Made by a program: the position numbers and the translations under genes. A DNA stretch of 64,000 nucleotides from Pusillimonas sp. T7-7 (lineage in GTDB: Bacteria > Pseudomonadota > Gammaproteobacteria > Burkholderiales > Burkholderiaceae_B). A model generated the notes under the pieces. The model saw only the letters and a list, made by a program, of their open reading frames with translations. It did not search any database and had not been told where the DNA came from. Below are positions 8,477 to 16,627 of this stretch, piece by piece. Location of the stretch: contig NC_015458.1 in NCBI RefSeq assembly GCF_000209655.1, positions 3,348,001-3,412,000 on the forward strand, read 5' to 3'. Position 1 is the stretch's first letter, and each line of letters opens with the position of its first letter.

Positions 8477-9177
8477 TGGGGCTGACTCTTGCCATAGTGT
8501 TTTTGGATGACACGTTCCATGTAGTTATGATTAAAATCAATACCTAATTTGTCAACTATAGTACTTATGGCTGTCGTATCAATTTCGTAGCTGCATCCAC
8601 GGTCGACGATGTTGGTTAGCGCCGGGTTACCGGTTATTTGTTCCATAATTGCAACAAGCTTGGGTATTTCGCAGTTGAGCGAGTTTGCAATATTAACGGT
8701 AATTTTTCGTGCCTGCCTGTTGTCTAAAAGCGCTCTAACAATTGCGACGATGTCGTCCACATCGACAATGTTGCGCGTGGCATGCTTGTAAACTGTAAAG
8801 GGTACCCTGTTTACAACATTCGAATACAAGAAGTTCAATAATGTATGCGGGTTCTGCGCTTTGCCGGCCACTTGTGGTAGTCGCGCAATGACATAGCTGG
8901 GATGTTGGGCTACAAGTCGTTCCATTGCAAGCTTATGCTGCACATAGTGTGAGCAGTGGGTGGTAGGGTCGAATACACTGCATGTCCCAAAGTATACAAA
9001 GGCGTCTGCCGTAGCATAGGTAGTTAGGGCCTTTGATAGTCGTGAGCGCTCGCGTTCATACTCGTGCGTGTCGGTGCAGGTTGAGTTGGATACTCCTGCC
9101 GCGTAAATGACAATGCCAGTTGTATGTGCGTAGTGCGGGCCAAATGCGGTGGCTAGTAGGCCAGAGCCGATGATCAT
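8473..9177 (-). CDS. NAD-dependent epimerase/reductase-like protein, short
   Basis: 234 residues of the extended SDR type, but shorter than the usual 300 or more. The N-terminus MIIGSGLLATAF carries a Gly-rich nucleotide-binding turn (GSGLLA). A Tyr-x3-Lys catalytic pair is visible as HYVQHKLAME (about residues 85-94). The ARLPQVAGKAQNPHTLLNFL stretch and NIVDVDDIVAIVRALL correspond to the substrate-loop region of sugar epimerases. The gene is coupled to the GtrB-like gene by a 4-bp overlap and follows rmlBA after 104 bp. It may make the final nucleotide sugar from dTDP-4-keto-6-deoxyglucose. The exact reaction is unknown. Confidence 0.7.
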   Translation of the reverse strand: MIIGSGLLATAFGPHYAHTTGIVIYAAGVSNSTCTDTHEYERERSRLSKALTTYATADAFVYFGTCSVFDPTTHCSHYVQHKLAMERLVAQHPSYVIARLPQVAGKAQNPHTLLNFLYSNVVNRVPFTVYKHATRNIVDVDDIVAIVRALLDNRQARKITVNIANSLNCEIPKLVAIMEQITGNPALTNIVDRGCSYEIDTTAISTIVDKLGIDFNHNYMERVIQKHYGKSQPQ

Positions 9178-9281
9178 AGTTTTTATGGTAGTTGGTTAGT
9201 GTCTGGCTTATCCGTTATGTATTCGGCACTTGTTGAGACGATTCTTTATTTTTAAAGTAGCGTAGTCGAGTATTCACAAAA

Positions 9282-10157
9282 CTACTTACCTTGTGCTAGA
9301 TCAGAAAGATACTGACCATAGCTATTTTTATTCAACGATTGTGCTCGTTTTTCTATGGCGTCGATAGTCATCCATCCATTCCGTAATGCGATTTCTTCCA
9401 GGCAGGCAATTTTAAACCCTTGCCGTTTTTCAATGGTTTCGACAAATTGCGCTGCTTCCAGTAGGCTCTCGTAGGTTCCGGTGTCTAGCCAGGCAAACCC
9501 ACGTCCTAATAGTTGAACGTTAAGTTCGCCTCGGTCAAGGTAAGCTTGGTTAACGCTTGTTATTTCAAGCTCACCGCGATGGGACGGTTGAACTGCTTTG
9601 GCGATCTCGATCACGTCGTTATCATAAAAGTACAGTCCGGTGACGGCGAAGTTGCTTTTGGGTTTCGCGGGCTTTTCTTCAATTGAAATGGCCCGCATCT
9701 CGGCATCAAACTCCACTACTCCAAAACGCTCTGGATCTTTGACTTGATAGCCGAAAACCGTGGCTCCGGCCGGCCGGTCTGCCGCTTTCTGCAGTACGGG
9801 TGTAAATCCCTGGCCATAGAAAATATTGTCCCCCAGAACCAGGCAGACGTTATCGTTTCCTATGAATGACTCACCAATAATAAACGCTTGGGCCAAGCCG
9901 TCGGGGGATGGCTGTGTGGCATAAGTAAGGTTAACGCCAAACTGGTTCCCATCTTTAAGCAAGCGCTGGAAAGCGGCCTGGTCTTCTTCGGTGGTTATCA
10001 GAAGAATGTCTTCAATGCCCGCCAGCATTAAAACTGAAAGCGGGTAATAGATCATCGGCTTATCATAAACCGGCAGTAGTTGTTTGGATACACCTTCAGT
10101 AATAGGGTACAGGCGTGACCCACTGCCACCGGCTAAAACAATACCTTTGCGTTTCAT
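9282..10157 (-). CDS. rmlA: Glucose-1-phosphate thymidylyltransferase RmlA
   Basis: A 291-residue enzyme that joins glucose-1-phosphate and dTTP to give dTDP-glucose, the first step of dTDP-deoxysugar synthesis. Clear family markers are the N-terminal [20 protein letters not shown] signature, [17 protein letters not shown], the metal-binding [12 protein letters not shown] (about 107-118) and [20 protein letters not shown]. The length is typical. Its start overlaps the rmlB stop by 4 bp, so rmlB and rmlA form a coupled pair. There is no rmlC or rmlD in the window, so the product is probably not dTDP-rhamnose made here; a different dTDP-6-deoxysugar is possible. Confidence 0.95.
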   Translation of the reverse strand: MKRKGIVLAGGSGSRLYPITEGVSKQLLPVYDKPMIYYPLSVLMLAGIEDILLITTEEDQAAFQRLLKDGNQFGVNLTYATQPSPDGLAQAFIIGESFIGNDNVCLVLGDNIFYGQGFTPVLQKAADRPAGATVFGYQVKDPERFGVVEFDAEMRAISIEEKPAKPKSNFAVTGLYFYDNDVIEIAKAVQPSHRGELEITSVNQAYLDRGELNVQLLGRGFAWLDTGTYESLLEAAQFVETIEKRQGFKIACLEEIALRNGWMTIDAIEKRAQSLNKNSYGQYLSDLAQGK

Positions 10158-11227
10158 ACTATGCCCTCATTTGAATATTGCGTAGTTATCCATTCGCGAT
10201 AGGCGCCCGACTGCACGTTAACAACCCACTCCTGATTATCCAGATACCATTGCACCGTCTTGCGAATACCGGTTTCAAATGTTTCGGCCGGCCTCCACCC
10301 GAGTTCTTGCTCTAGTTTACGGGCATCAATGGCGTAGCGGCGATCATGGCCTGGGCGATCTGTTACGTAGCTAATTTGTTCTTTGTAGCTTTTGTTGTCT
10401 TGGCGTGGCTGAAGTTCGTCCAGTAGCGTACAGATGGTATTGACGATATCGATATTGGGTTTTTCATTCCAGCCGCCCACATTGTAAATTTCGCCGGTTG
10501 TACCGGCTTTCAACACGCGGCGAATAGCGCTGCAATGGTCTTTAACGTAAAGCCAGTCGCGAATTTGCTGGCCATCGCCATAAATTGGCAGTGGTTTGCC
10601 AGCTAGGGCATTCACGATTACTAACGGAATGAGTTTTTCCGGGAAGTGATAAGGGCCGTAGTTGTTGGAACAGTTAGTCGTCAGTACAGGTAGGCCGTAG
10701 GTGTGGTGGTAGGACCGCACCAGATGGTCGCTGGCGGCTTTGCTGGCAGAATAGGGGCTGTTGGGCTGGTAGCGATGCGTTTCACTGAAGGCGGTATCAT
10801 CTTTGCCTAACGAACCATAAACCTCATCGGTAGAAACATGCAGGAAGCGGAAGTTATCTTTTTCCGCGCCTTGAAGCTTGCACCAATACGCTCGGGTTGA
10901 CTCCAGTAGATGGAAGGTGCCAACAATATTGGTTTGAATAAATTCTTCAGGGCCGTGTATGGACCGGTCTACATGGCTTTCAGCGGCAAAATTGATAATG
11001 GCGCGCGGCTGGTGCTGGACAAGCAGACTGTTAGTTAGCGTTGCATCACCAATGTTGCCATGAACGAAAACATGCCGTGCGTCATTTTTCAGGCTGGCCA
11101 AGTTGTCTAGATTCCCGGCATAGGTTAGCTGGTCAAGGTTGACCACCGGCTCGTCGCTTTGTCTCAGCCAATCCAGCACAAAGTTCGAGCCAATAAAGCC
11201 GGCGCCGCCGGTGACTAAAATACTCAT
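10154..11227 (-). CDS. rmlB: dTDP-glucose 4,6-dehydratase RmlB
   Basis: A 357-residue extended SDR that converts dTDP-glucose to dTDP-4-keto-6-deoxyglucose. The start chosen is the ATG at 11227, giving [20 protein letters not shown] with the NAD-binding motif at the N-terminus. An upstream in-frame extension to 11425 has no family similarity. Other markers are [12 protein letters not shown], the STDEVYG catalytic Thr/Asp/Glu segment, [15 protein letters not shown] with the Tyr-x3-Lys pair, and [14 protein letters not shown]. It is the first gene of the rml-gtr unit and overlaps rmlA. The 190 bp upstream to the broken ugd gene should hold the promoter. Confidence 0.95.
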   Translation of the reverse strand: MSILVTGGAGFIGSNFVLDWLRQSDEPVVNLDQLTYAGNLDNLASLKNDARHVFVHGNIGDATLTNSLLVQHQPRAIINFAAESHVDRSIHGPEEFIQTNIVGTFHLLESTRAYWCKLQGAEKDNFRFLHVSTDEVYGSLGKDDTAFSETHRYQPNSPYSASKAASDHLVRSYHHTYGLPVLTTNCSNNYGPYHFPEKLIPLVIVNALAGKPLPIYGDGQQIRDWLYVKDHCSAIRRVLKAGTTGEIYNVGGWNEKPNIDIVNTICTLLDELQPRQDNKSYKEQISYVTDRPGHDRRYAIDARKLEQELGWRPAETFETGIRKTVQWYLDNQEWVVNVQSGAYREWITTQYSNEGIV

Positions 11228-11418
11228 TGTTGTGAAATTCCAGAGGCGGGCGTCTGCCGTAGGGGCAGGGCAGCGCGCATACTTTTTGGGAGCGACAGCG
11301 TATCGCCTGAATGGGGTACCATTATAATTGAATGCCAAAATGAGTATTTGGGGACTGTAGATTCTGCCGCACGTAATGAACTTCAATAACAGGTCCACGC
11401 ACGCTACATTAAGGTTAC

Positions 11419-11946
11419 TCACCAAGAAGAAAGTCTTTTTTTCATCGCTATTTGTGTCAATATCTTGTCACCATCTGACTCCTTTAAGAAGCGGTGACAC
11501 GCATCCTTAAGAAATCCCGGTACACCTTTCTTGCTCAGTGCAGGTTCACGGTCATAAAAAATCTTTAATAGACATTCCATATCGACGAGCACTGTTTCCT
11601 CTTTCAGAGGAGGATCAATATTATTTTTAAATAATGCTCCAACCGATTGGCCAGCACATACTGCAGGTCTGCTGAACCATCTTCGTCGGGCGGGGGTGCC
11701 TACGGCAATAAATTGCAATTCGCCAAAATGTACGCCTTCTTCGGCATTAAAGGTGAAATGCAGACGGCCTTCGTTGAGTTTGCGCTTGACTAACGCCTCT
11801 AGCCCCGGCTCGTAGATCGGGACAATGCCTTGCCTGAGCCCTTCGATCTTGCTTTGGTCGATGTCGACGCAAGTCACTTGGTGACATACATCTGCCAAGC
11901 ATACGCCAGTAACCAATCCTACATAGCCTGTACCGAAAATGTTGCA
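11419..11946 (-). pseudogene. UDP-glucose 6-dehydrogenase fragment (ugd remnant)
   Basis: The N-terminal region of a UDP-glucose/GDP-mannose dehydrogenase is recognisable: [17 protein letters not shown], then [29 protein letters not shown] and [12 protein letters not shown]. The start codon and first residues are missing, with an in-frame TGA at 11947-11949 just before the homology. After GTP an extra C in a C5 tract (11692-11696 on the plus strand) shifts the frame; the other frame continues with [14 protein letters not shown]. Family similarity ends near 11655. The last ~75 codons (to 11419) are of unknown origin. It is a dead gene left by a rearrangement at the border of the rml-gtr locus. 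Confidence 0.85.
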
Positions 11947-12032
11947 TCAGCTTGTGTGGGTATCTTGGTGGTCCATGAGTTCGGGCCGGTAAAGGCTACA
12001 ATAATTGGCATTCGATTATTCAGACGGTTTTA

Positions 12033-13412
12033 ATGAATCCCCGTTCCTATCATCCTCCATTGGCAGAGCGTTACCCGGTTGCGTTCTTTGCCGGTGTGGC
12101 GGAATTCCTGCTGGTCGTTGCCGGTAGCTACCTTGCCCATTACTTCCGGTTTGGCGACTGGAATATGCTGGATTTTTATCTGGTAGCCACATTCATTATC
12201 GGTTTTACCGTGGTGGCATGTCAGGTCATGGTGGGCAGTTATTTGTCGTGGCGGGGCCGGTATTTTTTTCGACAACTCGGGCGGGTAGTTACTGGTTGGT
12301 TGGTGGCCTTGGCTGTAGTCGCGGCGACGGCAGTGTTGTTGAAGGTGTCCGGCCATTATTCGCGCATATGGTTCGTCACGACTGTGGGTGTGGCGATGGC
12401 CTTGGTCATAGCCCTCAGGTTCTGTATTTATTTGCTGTTGCGCTATACGCGGCTCAAGGGCCGCAACCTGAAGAAGGTCATCGTTGTCGAGGCGGGTGAT
12501 TCAGCTGCCCAATTGCGCGCACGCACGCGTCTCCTTCCTGAGCATGGTTATCAGGTGTCTGAAGTCTTGACGCTGGGGAGTTCCGAAGCGTGGCTGGCGC
12601 AGCTGGAGCGGGCCTTGGTTGACCATAGTGCTCACGAGTTGTGGCTGTGTCTGCCATTGGAACAAGGGCCTGCCATCAAGTCTATTTTGCGGGCGCTGCG
12701 CCATCAAATGGTCAATATCCGGTATTTGCCTGATCTAAGCGACATGCCTTTGTTGAATCATCGCGCGGGCGAGGTAGCTGGCTTGTATACGCTGGACCTG
12801 AGCTTCAGCCCCATGGAGGGCCCAGCCCGCGTCGTGAAACGTCTTGAGGATCTGGTGGTAGGCGCGGCGATTTCACTCTTGGTGCTGCCTGTGTGCCTGG
12901 TGATCGCCATTGCCATTAAATGCACATCGCCAGGTCCGATTTTGTTCAAGCAGTATCGAACGGGCATCAATGGGCGTCGCTTTAAGGTCTATAAGTTTCG
13001 TTCCATGGAAGTGCACGAGGAAGGTTCTGGTCAAGTCACACAAGCCAGTTTCGGCGATCCTCGCATTACCCGGCTAGGTGCGTTCTTGCGGCGAACCAGC
13101 CTCGACGAGTTGCCGCAGTTCTACAACGTGCTGCAAGGACGCATGTCTATTGTGGGGCCGCGTCCGCATGCTCTGGCTCATAATGAGTTCTACAAGGACG
13201 AGGTGGAGTCCTATATGCAGCGGCATAAGGTTAAGCCGGGTATTACAGGTTGGGCGCAGGTGAATGGTTATCGTGGTGAAACCGATACAGTAGAGAAAAT
13301 GGAGAAGCGTGTAGAACACGACCTGTGGTACATCGATAACTGGTCGCTGGGGCTGGATCTTAAGATTATTGCCAAAACCGTCTACAAGGGCTTTCTGAAC
13401 GGCCAGCCTTAG
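12033..13412 (+). CDS. Undecaprenyl-phosphate sugar phosphotransferase (WcaJ/EpsL type)
   Basis: A 459-residue polyprenyl glycosylphosphotransferase that starts glycan repeat synthesis by moving a sugar-1-phosphate, often glucose, onto undecaprenyl phosphate. Four or five membrane helices lie in the first ~140 residues, then a nucleotide-binding-like middle domain, then the C-terminal bacterial sugar transferase domain. That domain begins at KRLEDLVVGAAISLLVLPV and contains SPGPILFKQYRTGINGRRF, VYKFRSM, TRLGAFLRRTSLDELPQFYN and IVGPRPHA. The C-terminus GWAQVNGYRGET is typical. It stands alone on the plus strand between the ugd remnant and the GntR-like gene. A second, short initiating transferase exists at 31477-32073, so the genome has two priming activities in this window. 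Confidence 0.92.
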   Translation: MNPRSYHPPLAERYPVAFFAGVAEFLLVVAGSYLAHYFRFGDWNMLDFYLVATFIIGFTVVACQVMVGSYLSWRGRYFFRQLGRVVTGWLVALAVVAATAVLLKVSGHYSRIWFVTTVGVAMALVIALRFCIYLLLRYTRLKGRNLKKVIVVEAGDSAAQLRARTRLLPEHGYQVSEVLTLGSSEAWLAQLERALVDHSAHELWLCLPLEQGPAIKSILRALRHQMVNIRYLPDLSDMPLLNHRAGEVAGLYTLDLSFSPMEGPARVVKRLEDLVVGAAISLLVLPVCLVIAIAIKCTSPGPILFKQYRTGINGRRFKVYKFRSMEVHEEGSGQVTQASFGDPRITRLGAFLRRTSLDELPQFYNVLQGRMSIVGPRPHALAHNEFYKDEVESYMQRHKVKPGITGWAQVNGYRGETDTVEKMEKRVEHDLWYIDNWSLGLDLKIIAKTVYKGFLNGQP

Positions 13413-13535
13413 GAGGCGCCAGAAAAATCCTGACCGAGCTTAATCTGTTGATCGCAGTGGATGGTGGTGGCCGACTGTCGATAAAACCATTAAACGGCTG
13501 CTTAACGCAGAGTTTTTCTGTAGGCAGTAACAAAA

Positions 13536-13558
13536 GGCCCTGCAGGTTATGCAGGGCC
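13536..13558 (-). terminator. Hairpin, probable terminator for the minus-strand gene at 13671
   Basis: A perfect 9-bp stem (GGCCCTGCA / TGCAGGGCC) with a 5-base loop. On the minus strand it is followed by TTTTG, so it reads best as an intrinsic terminator for the gene ending at 13671. It may also stop the plus-strand gene ending at 13412, but there is no T run on that side. Confidence 0.6.
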
Positions 13559-13670
13559 AGGCCGCTTAACCCGGAACCGACCCGATTTGCGACCATGCCG
13601 AATCGTACCAGAACTTGCCCAATCAGCCGAATTTTTTTGTCTGCTTTCTGGCTATGGGGCTACACAGACG

Positions 13671-14477
13671 CTATTTAAAAGCGTCAAACGTATTTTGCAC
13701 TATGGCCATATACCAAGGTACGGGTATCGATTCTCCTGGTTTGCATGCGAACTTTTTGTCTGGCGTGACGATGCATTGTTGAACTTCGCCGGTCCAATGG
13801 TTTCTGACCACAGCCTTATGATTGTCTACGTAATTCACGTCTTTCGATAAGCTGAAATATAAGTAGACTGCTCCTAAACAAACGGCCAAAAGGGCGTAGG
13901 GTGCGTATTTTTTCAGTACGGCTGATAATTCCATAGGCGGCATGTGCGGCGACAGTGGTACTTGGTCTGGTAATTTGTAGCATAAAAGCGCTGAAAATTT
14001 AGTATATGCATGGCGAGATTTACGTTTGGCCACAAGTGTGACGAGCTGGCCGGGCTTGCTGACTAGATTTTCACCGTCGCTGCAATTCAACAAGCGCGCC
14101 TCGTCTCCTTCAACTTTTATCTCGTCGATACTGTCAACGCGCAATCGCGCCGCCCCTGCATAATCTTCCAGCTCTGCCATGGACGTAATGGAATAGGCCC
14201 CTTGCAGATCCGTTGACTGACGCACCACTCGGGTGCCAATCCCGGGTTGCCGCGTTATCAGTCTGTGCTCCATCAAGTTGCGAAGCGCTTCACGGATTGT
14301 TTGACGACTAACGCCGAATTCGTCACATAGCTCGTGCTCGGTTGGCAAAAGTGAACCTAAACGGTAATGCCCGGAAACAATCCTGGATTTGAGACGGGAG
14401 GCAATCAACTCGTATTGAGGCCGATTTCGTAAACTCTTGCGTTTTGTCCCCGAAAGCTGGGTACCTGACGTGGTCAT
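13671..14477 (-). CDS. GntR-type DNA-binding domain fused to an unrelated membrane-anchored tail
   Basis: Residues about 20-85 form a GntR winged helix (QYELIASRLKSRIVSGHY, LPTEHELCDEFGVSRQTIRE, ALRNLMEHRLITRQPGIGTR). Residues about 88-135 resemble the beginning of the UTRA effector domain, but the domain breaks off after LNCSDGE. The last ~90 residues, from an internal ATG at 13943, are different: a membrane segment (YAPYALLAVCLGAVYLYFSL) and a short outer domain with two cysteines. The gene may be a chimera from a deletion joining a HutC-type regulator with a small membrane protein, or a truncated regulator followed by an independent 90-residue gene read in the same frame. Function as a regulator is doubtful. 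The HTH and tail calls are solid; the fusion interpretation is inference. Confidence 0.6.
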   Translation of the reverse strand: MTTSGTQLSGTKRKSLRNRPQYELIASRLKSRIVSGHYRLGSLLPTEHELCDEFGVSRQTIREALRNLMEHRLITRQPGIGTRVVRQSTDLQGAYSITSMAELEDYAGAARLRVDSIDEIKVEGDEARLLNCSDGENLVSKPGQLVTLVAKRKSRHAYTKFSALLCYKLPDQVPLSPHMPPMELSAVLKKYAPYALLAVCLGAVYLYFSLSKDVNYVDNHKAVVRNHWTGEVQQCIVTPDKKFACKPGESIPVPWYMAIVQNTFDAFK

Positions 14478-14581
14478 CTACTTATCCTATAAATTGTTTT
14501 CGTTTTTTTGACGTTCCGTAGGACACAATCGTATGTGATCCAGAATGGTCTCGGCAATGGTTGCATCACCGACAGCTACGA

Positions 14582-15478
14582 CTAGCCCGATAGCGCCTGC
14601 CACACCCGCAAGGTAGACGCCGAAGCAGACACCTGAGGATGTGCATACAGCACGATCGGCAGCGATATAGACTTCAATTGGCCTTTCAGCAACACCAGCT
14701 GCCCGGTGTCGATTTCACGGCGCACCATGCTTTCAGGTAGCCAGGCCGCGCCCAGGCCGGCGATGGCCATTTCTTTTATGCCGGCCAAAAAGTGAGATTC
14801 GTTCACAATCTGGATGCGATGCTCGTGGTACAGGCAACTTAAGCCGTGTCTATATAGCGTACGGCCCACAAAGCTATCGGCGGGAAATGCTAAAAGCTTG
14901 AACGGGGTCTTACCGCCTAGGTCATGCAAGGGCTTGCCGTTAGGGCGGGCCGCGCTGATGGGCACGAATTTTTCTTCACCCAAATACAGTTTTTCCGTGC
15001 CGGGCAAATCAATTTTTGTATGCCCGTCTTGATCTTCCATGCACATAAGCAAATCGGCTTCGCCGCGGATAAAGGCCGACAGGCATTGCTCATAGTCTTC
15101 CGAAAGCACGCGTAGGTCTACGTGCTGGCCGGGCATCTGGCTTAGCTTTTCAAACAAATGCGGCAGGCGGGTGATCGTCAGTGAATGCTGGGTGGCCAGC
15201 ACCAGCCGCGTGGCGCCGCGATCTTCCGATTGCATGCGTATGCGTACTTGTTCGACTTCAGACGTCAGGGCCTGTAGCTGCGGCAGGAAGCGGCTTGCTA
15301 CCGGCGTCAGGCGTATGGGGTTGGCGGTTCGATCGATCAGGCCTACGTCCAGCCATTGCTCAAAGGCTTGAATGCGCCGGGACAACGCAGACTGGCTGCT
15401 GTGCCGCAGGGATGCCGCTTTAGACAATGAGCTTGTCTCGGCAACGGCAAGCAGGTCTTGTAGCCAGATTAACTTCAT
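14582..15478 (-). CDS. LysR-family transcriptional regulator
   Basis: 298 residues. The N-terminal winged helix is MKLIWLQDLLAVAETSSLSKAASLR...QSALSRRIQAFEQWL (residues 1-60), followed by the periplasmic-binding-like effector domain. It is divergently transcribed from the desulfhydrase-like operon that starts at 15600, the classical LysR arrangement, with two T-N11-A palindromes in the 121 bp between them. It is therefore the likely regulator of genes 15600-19903. The effector is unknown; a sulfur amino acid or its N-substituted form would fit the operon. Confidence 0.9.
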   Translation of the reverse strand: MKLIWLQDLLAVAETSSLSKAASLRHSSQSALSRRIQAFEQWLDVGLIDRTANPIRLTPVASRFLPQLQALTSEVEQVRIRMQSEDRGATRLVLATQHSLTITRLPHLFEKLSQMPGQHVDLRVLSEDYEQCLSAFIRGEADLLMCMEDQDGHTKIDLPGTEKLYLGEEKFVPISAARPNGKPLHDLGGKTPFKLLAFPADSFVGRTLYRHGLSCLYHEHRIQIVNESHFLAGIKEMAIAGLGAAWLPESMVRREIDTGQLVLLKGQLKSISLPIVLYAHPQVSASASTLRVWQALSG

Positions 15479-15502
15479 GGGAGTTTTACTCTACCGAGGG
15501 TT

Positions 15503-15580
15503 ATGCGTTTTTTGCATGCGGCCAGGAAAATATAGCACTGGCCGCTGGGTAAGGCGCGGCGTAGGATGAATGCTATTCAT
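15503..15580. promoter_or_regulatory. Two LysR-type palindromes between the regulator and the operon at 15600
   Basis: ATGC-N7-GCAT at 15503-15517 and ATGAAT-GCT-ATTCAT at 15566-15580 both have T-N11-A geometry, and their centres are 63 bp apart. They lie in the divergent intergenic region. The spacing resembles the recognition and activation sites of LysR promoters. Binding is inferred. Confidence 0.5.
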
Positions 15581-15599
15581 TCACCAGGAGCCAGCTGTC

Positions 15600-16601
15600 G
15601 TGTTGCAATTATCCAAATATCCCCGCGTTCGTTTAGGGCACTTTCCGACTCCTTTGGAGTTTATGCCGAATCTGACCCGCCTTCTGGGCGGGCCCAATAT
15701 CTATATCAAGCGTGATGATTGCACGGGCTTGGCCACCGGCGGGAACAAGACGCGCAAACTGGAGTTTCTGGTTGCGCAAGCCATCGAGCAAGGCGCCGAT
15801 ACCTTGGTCACTCAAGGCGCGGTTCAGTCCAACCATGTGCGCCAAACCATTGCCGCCGGCGCGCGATTCGGTTTGCAGACCAAAGCGTTGCTGGAAGAGC
15901 GGGTGACTGACGCCACCGAAGAATACGATCATTCAGGCAATGTCATGCTTGATCACCTTATGGGTGGGGAAATTGCCGCTCGCGTTCCGGCCGGCACCGA
16001 CATGAATGAGGCCATGGGCAACTTGGCCAAAGAGCTGACTGCACAAGGCCGCAAGCCTTATGTTATTCCCGGGGGCGGGTCCAACCCGGTAGGCGCCTTG
16101 GGTTATGTGGCCTGCGCTCAAGAGCTGCTTGCACAGTCTTTCGAGATGGACCTGCGTATTGACCACGTTGTGCACGCAACAGGCAGCACGGGTACGCAGG
16201 CGGGGCTTCTTGTGGGCCTGGGCGCCAGCAATAGCGGCATTCCCGTCTATGGCGTAAGCGTGCGGGCCAACAAGCAGGCCCAGCAAGACAATGTTTGGAA
16301 GCTGGTGCAGGCTACGGTCGATTTCCTTAAGCTTCCCCAAGGCAGCGTTACGCGTGAAGAGGTAGTTGCCAATTCCGATTACGTTGGCAAGGGCTATGGT
16401 ATTCCTACTGACTCCATGATCGAGGCAGTGCGTCTGTTGGCGCAGCAGGAAGCCATCTTGCTGGATCCGGTCTATTCCGGAAAAGGGATGGCCGGCTTGA
16501 TCGACCTTATCCGGAAAGGCCATTTCAAGGCGGGAGAGAACGTTGTTTTCGTTCACACAGGGGGCGCTGTCGGTCTGTACGGATATCGCTCAATTTTCTA
16601 A
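15600..16601 (+). CDS. D-cysteine desulfhydrase / L-cysteate sulfo-lyase-like PLP enzyme
   Basis: A 333-residue fold-type II PLP enzyme of the ACC deaminase/D-cysteine desulfhydrase family. The start chosen is GTG at 15600, preceded by AGGAG at 15586-15590; an ATG at 15570 would place this ribosome site inside the gene. The PLP lysine lies in [10 protein letters not shown] (about residue 50), followed by [16 protein letters not shown]. The phosphate-binding loop region appears as [15 protein letters not shown]. The reaction is elimination of sulfide (or sulfite) and ammonia from D-cysteine or a related compound to give pyruvate. Cysteate lyases (CuyA) belong to the same family and cannot be separated by eye. 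It is the first gene of a four-gene operon with a Bug receptor and two amidohydrolase-type enzymes. Confidence 0.82.
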   Translation: MLQLSKYPRVRLGHFPTPLEFMPNLTRLLGGPNIYIKRDDCTGLATGGNKTRKLEFLVAQAIEQGADTLVTQGAVQSNHVRQTIAAGARFGLQTKALLEERVTDATEEYDHSGNVMLDHLMGGEIAARVPAGTDMNEAMGNLAKELTAQGRKPYVIPGGGSNPVGALGYVACAQELLAQSFEMDLRIDHVVHATGSTGTQAGLLVGLGASNSGIPVYGVSVRANKQAQQDNVWKLVQATVDFLKLPQGSVTREEVVANSDYVGKGYGIPTDSMIEAVRLLAQQEAILLDPVYSGKGMAGLIDLIRKGHFKAGENVVFVHTGGAVGLYGYRSIF

Positions 16602-16627
16602 CTGACTAACTAATTAAGGAGGTGACA

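Noticed and set aside
3723..11227. Prophage origin of the Gtr-like cluster
   Set aside because: There is no integrase, no att-like repeat and no phage structural gene; the genes sit with rmlBA in a chromosomal glycan locus.
12033..13412. The phosphotransferase as first gene of the large polysaccharide operon
   Set aside because: It lies 15 kb away on the other strand, separated by metabolic genes; the operon has its own short PglC-like primer enzyme.
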